Origin: Serinus canaria
Taxonomy: Eukaryota; Chordata; Aves; Passeriformes; Fringillidae
DNA length: 64,000 bases
NCBI RefSeq assembly: GCF_022539315.1
Contig: NC_066333.1
Coordinates: 12,305,001 to 12,369,000, forward strand
Direction of reading: 5' to 3'
In this document: positions 13,701-26,880 of the stretch, piece by piece
Position numbering within the stretch: position 1 is the first letter of the stretch
Layout: the number at the start of each line of letters is the position of its first letter
The notes under the pieces: model-generated
Seen by the model: the letters and a program-made list of their open reading frames with translations, nothing else
Databases searched by the model: none
Told to the model about the DNA's origin: nothing
Made by a program: the position numbers and the translations under genes

Positions 13701-16049
13701 TCAGACTGTTCTCCTTTGGATTAAAAAAAAAACCACCAACATCTATTTCATAAAATTGCTTTGTAGCAAAGTCAACTTTTTTTCCACCCAAGCAGGCAGC
13801 TAAAGGTCTGAAAGACTTTTAGATTTTCCCCATGGAAAAAAAAAAAATTGTGTTTCCTGAAGAAAACTTGTGGAAGCAAATTCTTAGAAAAATTCTTTGT
13901 TAGCTGAAAGTACAGATCCCAGGCAAAAAGAAATTTCTATGATAACCTGCATGTGCTAACTCCAGCCTTCAATACACTTAATTTTTGGTGCTTCAAGCCT
14001 TGATGTAGGGAAGGTTTTCACCTCAGCTTGTGCAGGAGGGAGCTGAATCCTCATCTGCTCCTGGATGTTGGCACCCACTGCTTCTCAGCAGCCTCCAAGG
14101 GCTCTCCCCAAATTTCATTTTTCACACCCTCCAACAGCATTAAAGATGGCAAGACATAAGAAAAACTGAGTGAGAATAGCAACAGCAATCAAACTTGTGA
14201 AAAATCAGGAGGGGACAGTTTAAAAATGATTAATAACTGCAGGCTTGTTTTGCTGTGTCTTACAGAATGTGGGAGAAGGGATTTGCTGGGAGAAGTAAAG
14301 GACTAACAACGTTTAGGAAAAAAATATATATTTGTCATTGGGAGCTACTCTTCAACTTCAAAGCATCTTTAGTCTCTTAAAAGGATTTACATTTGAGCTG
14401 AAGGGAATTTAGGTAATGGGCAGCTCTGAGAGACATCCCCTCTAGCAGAGTTTTCACATATCACACAGCAAAGGAAACAATTCCTATTGAGTTTCAGGGG
14501 ATGATTTATCATCCCGCCTCCCCAAGCCTCTCACTGGCTCTGTAACACTCACTGCACACTTTGTGAAACTGTCTGAAAATGATGGCACTGACAAATGTCC
14601 CCCTGTCCTGGCTGGAGCTCGAGCCATGCCCGCAGCCTCTCCCAAAACCAAACACAAATGAGGAAATTCCCAGCCCCATGAAGTTCCAGAGGAGCTTTTG
14701 GTGCCACTTCCCAAGCACAGGAGCAAGGCATGGGGTTTATAGGAGCTGGAGGAAAAGATGCAGGGAATTTAGGCCACAGGGATGTTCCAAGGAAGGGAAC
14801 AAACCACTGAAAACACCTTTTTAAAAACAGAAATCCAAACTTATTCCTAAAAGAAATGTCTGAGTCAAAGCCTGGACTTCTACCAGCTGAACCCCATCTC
14901 AACAACAGCTGAATTACTCAGCCTAGGGATGTTAGAGGGGATCTCAAAATCAAACATGGAGCCAAACTTATCCCCACATTGGAAAGGAAATCTGTGTGAT
15001 GCAGCTCCCCAGCCTCACATCCAGACACCTCATCTTGGCCTGCACCACACGAGTGTTCAACCAGAATGAAACTCCTCCTAAGCACCACAAAACCAAGTGT
15101 AACAAACCCAAAAAGCTGCTCTTAGAAACACCCCTGTGAGGATATTCTGGTTTTTGAATGGAGAGTATTCATCCTTATAGGAAAGGAGGGCCCAAATTTC
15201 ATTGTTGGCTACTGGCCAGGTGCTGACCTGGTGTAAATTCAGGATGTCCTCACTTCAAAGACCTTACTCCAGGTTACAATCCTGAATATAAAATCAGAAT
15301 CAGTGTGATTTGTGGTTAATCATTTCACCTCTGAGTGCTTTTGTGGAACAATGTCGTTCTTCTGCCTCACAGAGTTTATGGATCAGATAAAAGGTGCTAT
15401 AAAAATACATTTCAGAAGATTTACTGCTGTGATACACAACTTTCTGCCAACTCTTTCTTCTCAGCTGACAGAACTTTCTCTACTTTCTTAGCAAAAAGTC
15501 ACCTAGAGGGAAGGCTGTGAAGTAGAAAATATTCACTGTTTTAGCTCAAACCTGAAGATATCTCTGTACAGAGAGTTTTATATTGAAGCCATTTTATTGG
15601 TCACTGGGATTTTCTGGCTGGAAAAACCAGAAAAAAAATATTTAAGCACTTTTAGGCTGTTCTGCAGTGGTGTCTCAGTGCTTGCTCCTGCCCCCTACAA
15701 AAGTTGGGCAGTTTGGGTGGTTTTTGTCTCCCATCCCTACTGCTGCCCACCTCTCTCATGGGAGAATCATAATTTAGTTTGGGGTTCTTTAATATCCCAT
15801 GTGCCCAGACACAACGTTTTCAAGCACTTTACAAGCTCGAATGAAGGCTCATCCTGTAAAGGAAGGAGAGAGTAAATTAAAAGGTAAATCCATATTTTTC
15901 TTACTGTTTTAGAAACAACAATTCCCTGTCATCTGACTAACTTCAGGGGTTCAGTGGTTCTGGGAAGGGTCAGAAACATTCCAGGAAGCTTCCAGGAAAC
16001 TTCAAATTTGCTGAATTCTGAACTGAATTCAGCAGACACTTTCAGTCCC
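7777..16049. other. Unique non-coding DNA, no gene seen
   Basis: This is ordinary unique sequence with homopolymer runs (17 A at 9375-9391, a T run near 11700-11714, A runs near 12974 and 13838). The longest frame is at 9867-10436 (+, 189 codons). It is rich in Pro, Gln, Leu and His, has overlapping open frames in other phases and no recognisable domain, so I do not call it a gene. No CpG island is present. Confidence 0.55.
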
Positions 16050-16640
16050 CGATTTTTTCCGAAGGAATACCGAAGGGCAGCTCTTCCCCAGCTACTGCTC
16101 CCACCAGCACCCACAATTATTTATGTGAAGCGCTCCGCAAAACCAGCGAGATTTAATGGGACTTAAACGCTTAAGTGTTTAAATATCGGGGATTAATTCT
16201 TGCGGCTTAATACCAGATTAAAAATAAATGTGCTCTTTGTGGTGCTCCTTGTGTACGACAAAGACCGGTTTGAGTCTTTCTCTGCTCTTTTGTTTCTGGT
16301 TGCTTGTAGATAGCACTTAGAAAAACACATTCCCAGTGGCCCCAGAGACTTAAATATCCTTTTGAAACCGAGGATTCCCTCCTCCTTTTTAGCCCGGGGC
16401 GGATCTAAATGATAATGTGAAATACCTGCACAGAAACTGGCATCTTTGCTCTCCCCAAACTGCGTGCTGCACCTGGGGGCAAAACAGAGGTGTGTGCGCA
16501 ATGCAATGCGGGCTTTGGCACGGGTTTGAGGTTTCAGCCCCATCATGTGATGGGAGCTATTGATTCATCAGGAAAAATTAACTCTCTCCACTCCAGAATG
16601 ACATCTCCGAGCCCGGGATGCTCATTCTGGGTCTAGGATC
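16050..16640. promoter_or_regulatory. CpG-enriched patch with NKX2-like palindrome
   Basis: CpG dinucleotides are clearly more frequent here than in the flanks. The patch also holds an imperfect 24-bp palindrome at 16161-16184. Its centre reads CTTAAG followed by GTG, which resembles the TTAAGTG core bound by NKX2-class homeodomains. No TATA/initiator pair or exon was recognised. It could be a distal enhancer or a decayed CpG island; the assignment is an inference from composition. Confidence 0.3.
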
Positions 16641-16822
16641 GGGCATGGGCGGAGGGACGGACAGAGAAGCTCCTGAGTTTGCCCCCAGGGTCTGGAAAGA
16701 GGGAAAGGGGCTCTTCTGCACATCCTTGGGGATTGTGCTGAACTCCCATCTGGGAGAGAGAGGGAAAACGCTGTTTAATTGGAATTTACATCCAGACCTT
16801 GTCCTTACAACATCAAACAACT

Positions 16823-17048
16823 CACTATAATAATATAATTATTACTCACCCCTAATATTAAAAATATTAACGCCATGATATTATTACTAAATTATTAATA
16901 CCAAACCCACTTCTGATAGAATGTAATTTAAAAACAACTTCTAATTATAATAACAAAAATTATAACATCTATATTATCTCACCCTTAAACTAAAAATAAA
17001 ATAAAACAGTTTAAAACAACTCTCAATTACCCTGTCTCTAAATTTAAA
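16823..17048. other. AT-rich island almost devoid of G on + strand
   Basis: About 225 bases contain only some 7 G residues, while C stays at roughly 15 per cent and A+T is about 80 per cent. Short related phrases recur: aacaact at 16816, 16933 and 17015, and ttactcaccccta near 16850 against tatctcaccctta near 16975. This suggests a degenerate tandem repeat. The flanks return abruptly to normal composition. AT content is too high for an avian mitochondrial insertion. Origin unknown. Confidence 0.6.
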
Positions 17049-17411
17049 AAAAGGCTTAGTCCAGCACTGATTGCTGCTGGTGCTTAGGGACAGAGGAACA
17101 CACGGCCCCAGGGAGGTGCTGGCACAACTGATGCTGTGAAATGGATAATTTAGAGAAAAAAGCGCCTTGGGCAGGTCCTTCCCTGGCCCATGCCCTCCTC
17201 CCATGGCTGCAGAGGTTTCTGGCACAGATTTGGTTTAGAACGAGGGGAAAAACCCAACAAAATAACGGCATTGAAAACTGAGAAATAACGAGAATCGTGG
17301 GTGAAACCTGCTCTAAAGCAGTGCTGCTGCTGCAGCTCTGGATGCACCTGGTGGAGATAATAAAAAGACTCTTGAAGGTAAAAGAGATTTCTGCTGGCTT
17401 TTGGACATCCC
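17049..17411. other. Unique non-coding DNA, no gene seen
   Basis: This is a short stretch between the G-poor island and a CR1 tail. Nothing beyond background sequence was recognised. Confidence 0.5.
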
Positions 17412-17486
17412 TGCCCATGGCAGGGCATTGAAACTGGATGAACTCAAAGGTCCTTTCCACCCCAAGCCATTCCCTGTGATTTTATG
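17412..17486 (+). mobile_element. CR1 LINE 3' tail (sense)
   Basis: The sequence has the layout of the CR1 3' end: 'ggcattgaaactggatgaactcaaaggtcc', then 'tttccaccccaagccattc', then 'ctgtgattttatg'. This parallels the consensus 'ttggactagatgatctttaaggtcccttccaacccaaaccattctgtgattctatg'. Only the last 70-80 bases are recognisable. It is a dead fragment and supports the avian assignment. Confidence 0.8.
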
Positions 17487-20400
17487 GCAGCTGCCAGGGC
17501 GTGGAAGGAGCAGGGAGCTCAGACTGGGGCTGCCTGTGGTCCAGGGCATCCTTCTGCACAGAAATCGCTCCCTTTTTCTGGGCCACTGGTGTGTTTGGAT
17601 TTCTGAGATCTTCCCGGAACCAATCTGAATGAGAAAGGGCATTTGAAGTCAGAATTCAATCTGTGAAAGATAAGATCTCAGTGGGGCTCAGAGAAGGCAG
17701 TTAAGGTCTGCCAACTCCAGTGGCCTCCAAGAGCTCTGCAGCCAGGGATCCCAGGAAAATACCAAATCCAGGGAGGAGAAGGAGGATTTCAGAGCAGTTG
17801 GCTTCCTTGAGGCATTTCTTCATCTTCCCCAGTGGCCTCAGGGACATCAGGGACAGCACAACATCAAGTGGAAAACGGGATTAATCTCACCCAGGGAAGG
17901 GACTGAGCAACAGGAGAGAAAAGCCCATCTGGGTTGACCTGGCAGAAAAGCAGACCTTGAATCCTAATTCAGCTTTAAATTCTCTCTCCTGCCTTGCTTT
18001 CACGCCCTTTCTTCCTGCTTAGCCCTGACCACAGAGAGAATTTGGAGCAGAATTCCTCCTTGCTTTGATTTTACCCAGAGGACCCAAAGGTAGATGCCAG
18101 TCCTGGATGTCTGAGCCCAGACTGGGGGGTGTTGTGTTTTCTGTGAACAAAACTAAGACACATTTCCTTTTCTTGTGCAACATAACACGGCTTCAAATGC
18201 TGCTTAGATCCCAGTCCTCATACCCCAAGTGAACTGGTCTTTTCTTTCTTTTCTTTACGAAGTGATAATTATGACAATATGCAGCATTGTGTCTCTGTGA
18301 CTTTCATACCCAACTTCAGTGTTTCTAATGTAGCTTCAGATTCATTCTTTCCCCCATCCACCCAAGAAGCAAAGGCAAAGATAATTTAGAAATCTTTAGG
18401 GCTGTTTACATTTGGAATGCTCGTGGGAAAAGGGCTTTGAAATGAAAATACATTTTAACAAGAATGTTATTGTTTAGTTCTGTTCTGCTAAACACGACTT
18501 AAACACACTCGGAGTTTGTGTCTTTATTTATGGATTTGATTGGCAATTTAGGAAAACCACCACTGGTTATTTGAAGAGGGTGTTTATTTAGTGTTACAGT
18601 TTTGGGTCAGTTCCCCTCAAAGGAAACTTCAAGCATATAGAATGGCAAACTTGACAAATCATGTCAACACTTGGAATTGGACACTGCTTTCCATTAACTC
18701 TTGGGTAAACTAAATATATCTGCCAGGGACATTTTTTGTTAAGTGGTTATCAACATTGTGCTCTACCCAGGAATCTTGACTGTGGCATTTTCATCTTTTA
18801 AAAGCCCACAAAATTAAGGTGGAATAGGGATAGAAGAAATGCACTAATTTGCAGGGCAGAAGAGGCAAGGCTGGGTTTAAGAGGTGTTGACACATGCAAA
18901 CCCAACGCAGTGAGAGCGGGGAGGATAAGTCTGTCCTGGATTTGAGTTCAGAGGGATTAAAGGACAGTTTCACCTGGATTGTTGTAATCAGCCAGAATCT
19001 GGCATGCACAGCACTTACATACTTCTGCAAAATCTGCTGTCTGACTCGATTCAGTTCTCAAAACCTGTCCTTAGCCCGTGTGCCCGGCCTCACCCTGCCA
19101 TTGCATCACCTCTGACTCCTCCGTGGCTGCTGGATGCAAAGGGCTGGCTGAGGTTTGTAGTCTGAGTGTGCCATGCTCTGAGAATGCTCCTGAATGCCTC
19201 TCTGGGAACTGAGGGAAGAAAACACTTCATTCCTGACCCCTGGATGTGGGTTTCACACCTGTGGTGCGGAGAAGATGCTGAGCCCTGCAAGAGACATTCT
19301 GCACCCATCCTGGCAGGACACCCAAGACACCTGGAGAGCCCAGAGGGCAGCAAGACCCCCCAGGACCCCAGGAGCTTTCAGGGCTAAGCACTGAAATGAG
19401 ACTGAAATGTAATTTTGCTCATGTTTGTCTTGGACAAGCTGAATAGTCCCCAACACTGCAGTGGGAACCTCTCTGCAGTGCAGCAGGGCTGGGAGCCCAC
19501 CTGCAGGTACAGCAGCAAATGCATTTCCTGGGTTGGGTTGTCATTCCAGCAGCAGAAAAAGGCTGGCAAGGCTCTCAGAACTGAGAGGAAGTGTCTGAGT
19601 TTGCTCAGTCAAGGGAGTCACTCCTGATTACAAGCGAGCTCTGAACCCAGCCCCAAGTGGTCTGACAGCACCACTGATCTCCAAAATGAACCTGCTTTGC
19701 TAACTCAGAAGCTGCCCAGCTCTGTATGATACAATCTGTTGGACAATCACAGTTCCTCTCCCCACACCCTTCACCTTAGGAAAACTTCTGAGAGCTGTGG
19801 ACACTTTCCTGGAGAAGTGACTACCCCGAGTGTCTGACTCCTGGGTCACACCATCTCCAAGGCACTTTATCCCAGCTGTCTGGGAATCTCAGCTGGAGGT
19901 TTCCCAAGAGTTTGAGATCTCTGTGGCTTTCAGCTCCATCACACTCAGACCTTTCAAACTGGTTTTTACAGCATTTAGGTACTTTCCACATCTGGCCCTG
20001 AAGCTGGAAGTGTGTGAGGCTCAGCTCCAGTAAAACATAAACTGAACTTTATGAACCTCATAAACAAAGAATAAAATAAAACATAAAGTCTCTGTTGGTT
20101 TGCAGATTGGCCTGGTGCTTTTATTTATTTATTCATTACCCTCTCATTAAAATAACAAAAATTATTTTAAGTTCAGTAACTTCCTGAGAAATGTGGAAAA
20201 CCAAATCACTGGTTTGGTTTCAGTGCAGCCACTTAGTTCATAACATCCAGCACACACCACTGCAGACATTTTCCATATTGCTTGGTTAGACCATATTCCT
20301 GCACTTAAAATAATAATAACAATAAAAAGCAGTTTGATTCTGCCTTTGGCAGGGTCCTTGTAAATGATTAGAATTATAATTCAGGCAAACTCTGTTGGAG

Positions 20401-22182
20401 ATGGATCTTTAGGTCCTCACAGACCCTTGGGAATACCCAGCAGGTTTGCAAGTGGAGCACACACTCCATGGCAAGCTGCCCTTCCCTCACCCATCAGGGC
20501 ATGTGAACAACTGCCCCTAAGCAAATATTTCAAACCTTTCTGCAACAGTCTCTGCAATGCAGCACTTCCTGTGCTTTTTCCTCCCAAAATCCCTTTCTGT
20601 TGTTTGCAGGTGCTGAGGTTTCCTCCAGCTCTTCAATACCCATTGTTCCTGGAAGTCCTGAAGGTCCCAGCATTTCCAGGTGCTGGGAACCAACACACTG
20701 AGCCAAAGCTGATGAATTTTTAAATGCACAGTTTTGCTATTGACCACTCAGTGGGTTTTGGAGCCCCAAAAGTTTTGTCATTGTTGCCTAAACTCTCTCT
20801 CCTCTCATAACTCAACTTTCATAGTCTGACCCTTCCACAGGCAGCTCCTCCTGGTATAAAGTTTCTATTCATTCATTCCACACAGAAATCCACTCTACCT
20901 CTCTACAAATAATTCAAATATACAAATAATTCATTTTTCCTTCTCTGCCGCACAAAGGAGAGCATAAACCTGCAAGGCAACAACTCTGCACTTCCCAAAT
21001 TTTCTTCCCACAGACAGGCCCAGAAGAGATCTCCACCTGCAGCATTTTGTCTCCTCTCCCAGCACATGTTCACAAGGGATTTACAGGAATCTGGGAGCTC
21101 CTTGCCCTGGTGAACATCCCCAGCTGCCTCTTGGAGTTCAGCTGGAAGTCCCAGCACTTTCTAAGGATGAAATGCAATTTAAAATATCTAGTGCTTTTCA
21201 CAGGGATGTAAAGATACCTATCATGCAAATTTTTCAAAAGTCCCAAAAAGAAATTGCCTGAAGTAGTTAGAGAAGCTGATGAGGTGTAATAACCAGGGAG
21301 ATTTTTCCCTGCTCCCAGTGGTTGCCTGAGCTCCTGACAGTGCCAGGGGTTTCAGCAGGGACAGGACTGCACTGGAAATCACCTGCTCTGCTGCTGGGAA
21401 CAGAGACTTGGTGTGCCCAAAAGGAGAAGGCAGTCCCAAGAGTGCCACAGCACGCCTGGGTCTTGCTCAGTTTCATAGCCAAGGCCTTAGGGATCCATCT
21501 GAAAATCCTCCTTGATATTTAAAGCAGCAGCAAATTAGCCCAGAAATGTTGGTACAAAGAGCTCTAATACAGCAGAATGTTTCTCACAGACAGGTTATAA
21601 AGAGCAGGAACATTTTGCAAACAGACTAATCTTAGCTCATGCAAGGCTAATTTCAGTATAAAAACTGGGGGGCACCAAACCCTGTCACCACTAAATTCCA
21701 TTTTGATTCAAAATGACATCTCCTAAAGAAAGATAGCAACTGACCATAACAAACACAGGACAGTAAAATAAATAATGCTATTTCTAGGGAGGAATTTATA
21801 GTCCTGAAGTCACTTAAGAACAGAAGGAAGGTCAGGAAGAAGGATCACATTATAAACCCAAAGCTTTTCTGATCTAATGAATGGCAAGGAGACATTTTGG
21901 CCACCTCCTAGGGAGCGCTGATTATGGCCACTCAGCAACCTCTCTAGGTGGTGGTTAAAACATCTTGTTTCTATTCATTAGTTCAGCAGTGTATTCATTC
22001 CACAACAGAGTTTAGGAATCCCTCCCTCCTCCCCTGCAGCACCCCTGGTTTGCAAATATGTCTCCACAAGCAAAAAGGGGGGAAAAAAATCATCCAGAAT
22101 TGTACTTCAACACACCTAAATCTTCATTTTTGCTCTTTTTCCCTCCACTCTTCAAAAACTGCAGTGAATCCTCTGTGTCTGA
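17487..22182. other. Unique non-coding DNA, no gene seen
   Basis: No supported exons were found. A TATA-like string at 21657-21665 lies 30 bases before a TCA that only partly fits an initiator, and there is no CpG context, so no promoter is called. AT-rich patches occur near 20040-20340. Confidence 0.55.
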
Positions 22183-22242
22183 GAGGAGAAAGGTGATGCT
22201 GAGAAAGGATGAGAAAGAGGAGAAAGGTGATGCTGAGAAAGG
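22183..22242. repeat. Tandem duplication, 34-bp period
   Basis: A 26-base phrase beginning gaggagaaaggtgatgctga occurs at 22183 and again at 22217, with a 34-bp period and near-perfect identity. The high identity implies a recent slippage or local duplication. A frame through it reads as Glu/Lys-rich sequence (EEKGDAEKG), which comes from the repeat rather than from a gene. Confidence 0.85.
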
Positions 22243-23094
22243 CGCCTTGGCCCCCAGGTGCAGGGGCAGGGCAGGAATGTGGGCAAGGAGTGGAGGCACT
22301 GCTGCTTCTCCCCCTGCTCTGACACTGCTCAGGGCCTGGGCACAGGGCACAGAGGGGACAAAGCTGCAGGGTCAGAGGGTGCTCTCAGGGAGCTCTGCAG
22401 CTCTGGGTGTGTTGGAGTCAGCACAAGTGCAGAATGTGTGACACACGTCCCTGCCAACACCGCCCTGCGGTACCAACCCATCCTGACCCTCTGCCCCTGC
22501 CTGTCTCCATCTCCCCACACATCTCACAGATTCATCCAGGGCATCCTAACAGTGCCCTGGGACCGTGTTCCTCCTGTTCCCACTCCTTTTCTTGGAAGAA
22601 AACCTCCCTGCCTTCACAGCTATAAATCTTTCCACTTCCAGCCCCAAGGTGTCCTGGCTGGTCCCCGCTCAGTAGCTCTTGCACTAACATTTGTCATTTA
22701 GCTTAAAAATACTCCCTCCCCTTTTATCTTCCTCAGTCAAAGCCAGAGAGAACAAACTCAGGGAGAACAAACCCATCTCCCTTTCGCATTCATATTGCCA
22801 AGACAAACACACCAAGCTCTCTCCTGCAAACAAAGCTTGTTGCATCCTAGGAGTAACTCTGATCCAGTTTGAATTAACCCCCCCGAAATCCGGGCCATCA
22901 GAAAGGTGCACAGCATCCACGGCTGTCACCAAGAGGGGACAACCTCCACCTCTCCATCACCAGCACCCCAGGAGCCCGGGCTCAGCCTGGGCTGCCGCAC
23001 TCCCGGCAGCGGCTCCAGGATTTCCCGGGAAGAATGCAGACAGGCGCCAGGCAGCAGGGCACTGCCGAAAAATCCCCCAGCCCCTCAGCCCAGC
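22243..23094. other. Unique DNA, slightly CpG-enriched at right end
   Basis: No gene was recognised. CpGs cluster modestly at 22955-23060, around gggctgccgcactcccggca. Open frames here are compositional. Confidence 0.5.
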
Positions 23095-23345
23095 CTTTAG
23101 AGATGTTAAACAAGGCCTTTGAAAATCGGCCCTGCATGGAATTATCTCCAATTTCACAGAGATTTGGGGAGCAGTATTGTTGTCTTGTTCCAGTCAAGCT
23201 GGCGTGTGCTGGCCAGCTCTAGCGGATTTAGTGCAAACACAGGCAGATGCTGCTTTTCTAATAAAAACTCTGTTTTAAACAGCATGTATAACACCTCAAC
23301 TGGTTGCAAACAGCAAGCAAGTTATAAAATCCACATGCCTGAGAC
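23095..23345. promoter_or_regulatory. Candidate conserved non-coding element
   Basis: An AT-balanced, low-repeat block follows a GC-rich patch. It contains a CCTTTGAA word (23118, TCF/SOX-like), taataaaaactctgttttaaac and other complex, non-repetitive text. It has the look of a distal regulatory element, but this is a judgement of texture only, since no cross-species comparison is available. Confidence 0.25.
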
Positions 23346-25879
23346 ATATCACCATTTAAAATCTATTTTTCCGTGCCTGAAACCAGAAGATTTCTCTTAA
23401 ATCAGCAGGAAGAAAAAAAAAATCAGCCTCTGTAAGACCATCACAACCACATTTCCACAAGGTCAAGAGACATTTCTGTCTGCAGTACCACCTGCCTGTC
23501 ACGATAAATAATTTTTGCTCTGATTTGTGAAGTTTGCTGCTGTGGGAACGAGCCCATTTGCTCCTTAATGTATGTAAGATGTGCAGCATGAGACAGAATT
23601 GGCAACACAGCCCCGGCCTGAGAGCTTCTACATCTGTCCTCAATATTTCACTCCTTGGAGATGTCAGTGCTCCAAGTGCAAGGTTAGCAACAGGGCTGAT
23701 CCTTGACCAAGGTGTTGCCTTAAGAGAACCTCAGCACTCACACCAAGGATTTCTCTCCAGCAGAGGCCACGTCTGTCACTGGGAAAAATGTGATGGGTGC
23801 TCTTGCTTTTGAAACAGATGGCCCAAACCCATGGAATATTGTAAAACCTTGGAATCTCACACATCTGTGTAGCCATGCAGAGCCCTCAGGTCAATACTGC
23901 TGGGCTTAATGAGTAATATGGGCCTGAGCACTTCTGTAAAGAAAATATTTTGTGGATGAGGCCATGGAGTTGTGTGTGAATGAGGCTGCACAGTTCTGCA
24001 TTTGGGGGTGTGCACCCAACTGGGAGCACCAGTGCAGCCCTGAGGAAGATGCACCAGGGTGAGATTTTGGTGAGTCCATAGTGCCAGCTCAAACTTCTCT
24101 CCTTGTGTTACTCAGTGCTAAAATTCCCCATTGAGACATAGCTAGTCCAGTGTGAAAATGCCAAAATAAATGTGCAAAATCGTTCTGTGTAAAACTATAA
24201 AACCCCCCACAAAAAAGTGATTGCTATGATTTATTAACCAATAAATATATGTAAGCAACATTAAAAGATTGTATAGCTGCTCTCATGGCTGTACAGGTGT
24301 TTGTGGTGGGTTTTCAGATATTTTTTTCTCTATATTACAGCTATAAAGAAGAACTAAGAAATGCCCCAGCTGCTCTTACAGCATCCCTCCTGCACGTGGA
24401 GATCTGGCTGGTGTCTCACTGGATGCCAGAGTGCCCAGCAAGACCCCAGCCCCAGAAATCACTGAGACTCACCCAAGGTTATGTACAAAGGTCCATCTGT
24501 TCCCATCTTAAGCAATGTTACCTCGGGGATGTTGGAAAAAAAAGGTTTGGAAAACCTAAGCAGAAATATTCCAAGTATTGCATCTGCTTGTGTAACCTGG
24601 CAAAATTTTCCAAATGCAAATCCTCTTAACAACGATCTCAAACCTTTTTTGAGGTTTGGGAACTGTCTGTTTTTTCCACTGTTCCCTGAAGATCAGGAAC
24701 ACGTTCACATGGGTGAAGCAATCCTAAATGTCCTGATCCACCAAAATACAGGGCTCAGCATGTTGGTTTTGGGACTGTGGCTTTCCCTCAAGTGGGTTTG
24801 TACAGAGAGGTGCAGCAGTGTCATCCCTGCTGAGTTTCCTGTCCTGCCCTCATGTCCAGCACTGGGGTCTTCTAGGGCTGACACAGGAACACATTTGGGG
24901 TTGGGTGAGAATGCAGGAGATGCTGGAAAAACCTTGCTGAGCCCTCACATTCACTGATACCCTGAATGTTGCCATCCTGAAACCTTTCCTTGTCTTCTTC
25001 CCAAAACCTGAGCCCTGAGAGCAGGATTTTCACTGGAGCAGCATGCTTGAGGTTGTGCATTAATAGGATTTGTGTGATTTTATCAAACCAATAGTATTTT
25101 TGACACACATACATTGATTTTCTATTTGTGCCAGCCTTTGTCCCAGCCTGATCCCACAGTGCCCATTCCTCCCTGCAGACAGCACGAGCCATCCCATTTG
25201 AACTCACCACCACTCGCTCACGTTCTCTTCCTCTCCCTCCCCCAGACATTCTTTGACATGATTAGTGGCTAAATCAGATTCTTTAATTGAAAGAAATATA
25301 ACTGAACTTTCTTCTGTTGGGAATGTGCCAGAGGCCACATCATAAGCAATGTCAAAGAATATTGGAAATGATCTAGACCTCTGACATTTGTGTTTAGCGA
25401 TTCAGCATGCCCCAGGTGGTTTGTTTGGGATCGGAATTTGTCACTGCTCTGAGGAGATACTCTTTGGTGGTTGGGGCTTAAGGATTGCTGCAAAGAGATA
25501 TAAGAAGATATGTTCAAACAAGTCACTGGAATGCTTTGCTTTAATCTCCTACAACGTTTTGCACAGCCATGTCCAGGAGGATTTCTCTGGGAGAGACGTC
25601 CAGCGTTGTCTGTTTCTCTCGAGATGGCAGCAATTTTTAAAATACCCATTTTTTAGAGCACCTTGCAGCTCAGATAGATAATACTAAAATGGAACCATCT
25701 CACTTAGTCTTCATTCCTTTGTTTTTCAGTCTCATCTTCCAAATACCAGAACAACTGGCAGTTATTCATTGAACCTTCTTCCACAACTGTGCAAAACCTA
25801 AATCGTGTATGGGATCCCACAAGTGGGCCCCATGTTACACTTTTCATGTAAGATTTGCATCTTCCAGTGTATTTGTCTT
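23346..25879. other. Unique non-coding DNA, no gene seen
   Basis: No supported exon or interspersed repeat was found. Open frames such as 24481-24957 (+, 158 codons) have no recognisable domain and overlap frames on the other strand. Confidence 0.55.
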
Positions 25880-25965
25880 CTCAAAGAATCACTGGGCTGG
25901 AATGAGTCTCCAGAGGTCACCTAATCTGTGCCCATGCCCTGAGGATCCTCCTGTACAGCACATCC
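25880..25965 (-). mobile_element. CR1-like LINE relic (antisense)
   Basis: The phrase 'caaagaatcactgggctggaatgag' is followed by 'ccagaggtcacctaatctg' and 'ccctgaggatcctcctgtac'. This resembles the reverse complement of an older CR1 3' end ('agaatcatagaa...ggctggaagggac...ccagaggtcatctagtcc...'). It is diverged; the boundaries and subfamily are uncertain. Confidence 0.55.
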
Positions 25966-26784
25966 TTCTGGAACCCTCTGAACTCTGAAATGTTTGAAGT
26001 GTAGACCAGCCTTGTTACATTTTCCCTTCAGCTACTTCTCTAATGTTTTCAAATTTCTCAGAAACATCCAGTTCACACTCCTCAGAGCTGGTAGATGGCT
26101 CAGCCCTGACTCTCCTAAGTGCATCCCCCACCTGGAGACCCTGCGTGAAGCAGAACCAGCACTGGAGGATTTGTAGGTCACTGGAGATTCAAACCATGGT
26201 GTTTGTTACACTGAGGACTACTGTAAAGCCAGGCACCTAAATTACAAAAATATGAAATTCTTCCCATGTTCCGTGAAACTCAGTTCCCAAATCCATGCAC
26301 ACTTTGGACACAAAATGCATTTCCCAAGAGCCAAAATCTTGAGAGCCACAGTCTGCTCTTGTGCTCCTGTCTTTTGGGGCCTCTACTGTCAGCTTCAAAG
26401 GAATCATTGTTAATTGTTCAGATCGATTCCCAGCTATGTTTGATTTATTGCTGGGTGATTTATTGAGCTGCTGCTCTCCCTGTGCCTCTCAGGTGCTGGC
26501 TGACAGGCAGGGAGCTGCCCCGCGCCTGCACTCGCCACTCCCTCGCAGAAAGGGAGATGCTCTGTGCATACAAAGAGGCTTTTTCTGCACAGCAGCTGGA
26601 GACCACCGTCTGCCTGATAGGGGAAACCCTCTGACACCTCCTCATTCCCTCCAACAGCCTAAAGAGGGATCTTCCCCAAATAAATCTTTGAAATGGAAAT
26701 GCGAACAGTGGAAGGCGCACAGCTGCTCACCCTCGCCCTGCGCACGCAAACTCAAAAATCTCAAAAAAAAAAAAAAAAGAGGAT
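25966..26784. other. Unique non-coding DNA ending in poly-A
   Basis: No gene was recognised. CpGs are mildly raised at 26515-26600. A run of 16 A sits at 26763-26778 on the + strand, but nothing upstream identifies a retrocopy. Confidence 0.5.
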
Positions 26785-26880
26785 GAAATATGTTTAAAGT
26801 TCTGCTCGAGTATTTGCATCGTTAACTTTTGTAGCTGCATATTCATGTGTAAAACGAGGCAGCAGGTGAAAGCATGTCCC
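26785..26880. promoter_or_regulatory. Candidate conserved non-coding element
   Basis: About 95 bases of complex AT-rich text include words such as tatttgcatcgttaac (ATTTGCAT POU octamer, followed by GTTAAC) and tgcatattcatg. It resembles a homeodomain/POU-bound enhancer core. Conservation is not testable here. Confidence 0.3.

Noticed and set aside
16823..17048. Mitochondrial insertion (NUMT) as origin of the G-poor island
   Set aside because: A+T of about 80 per cent is well above avian mitochondrial DNA, and no mitochondrial gene text is recognisable.
21657..21690. TATAAAAAC followed 30 bases later by TCACCA
   Set aside because: The initiator matches only partly and there is no CpG or other promoter context.
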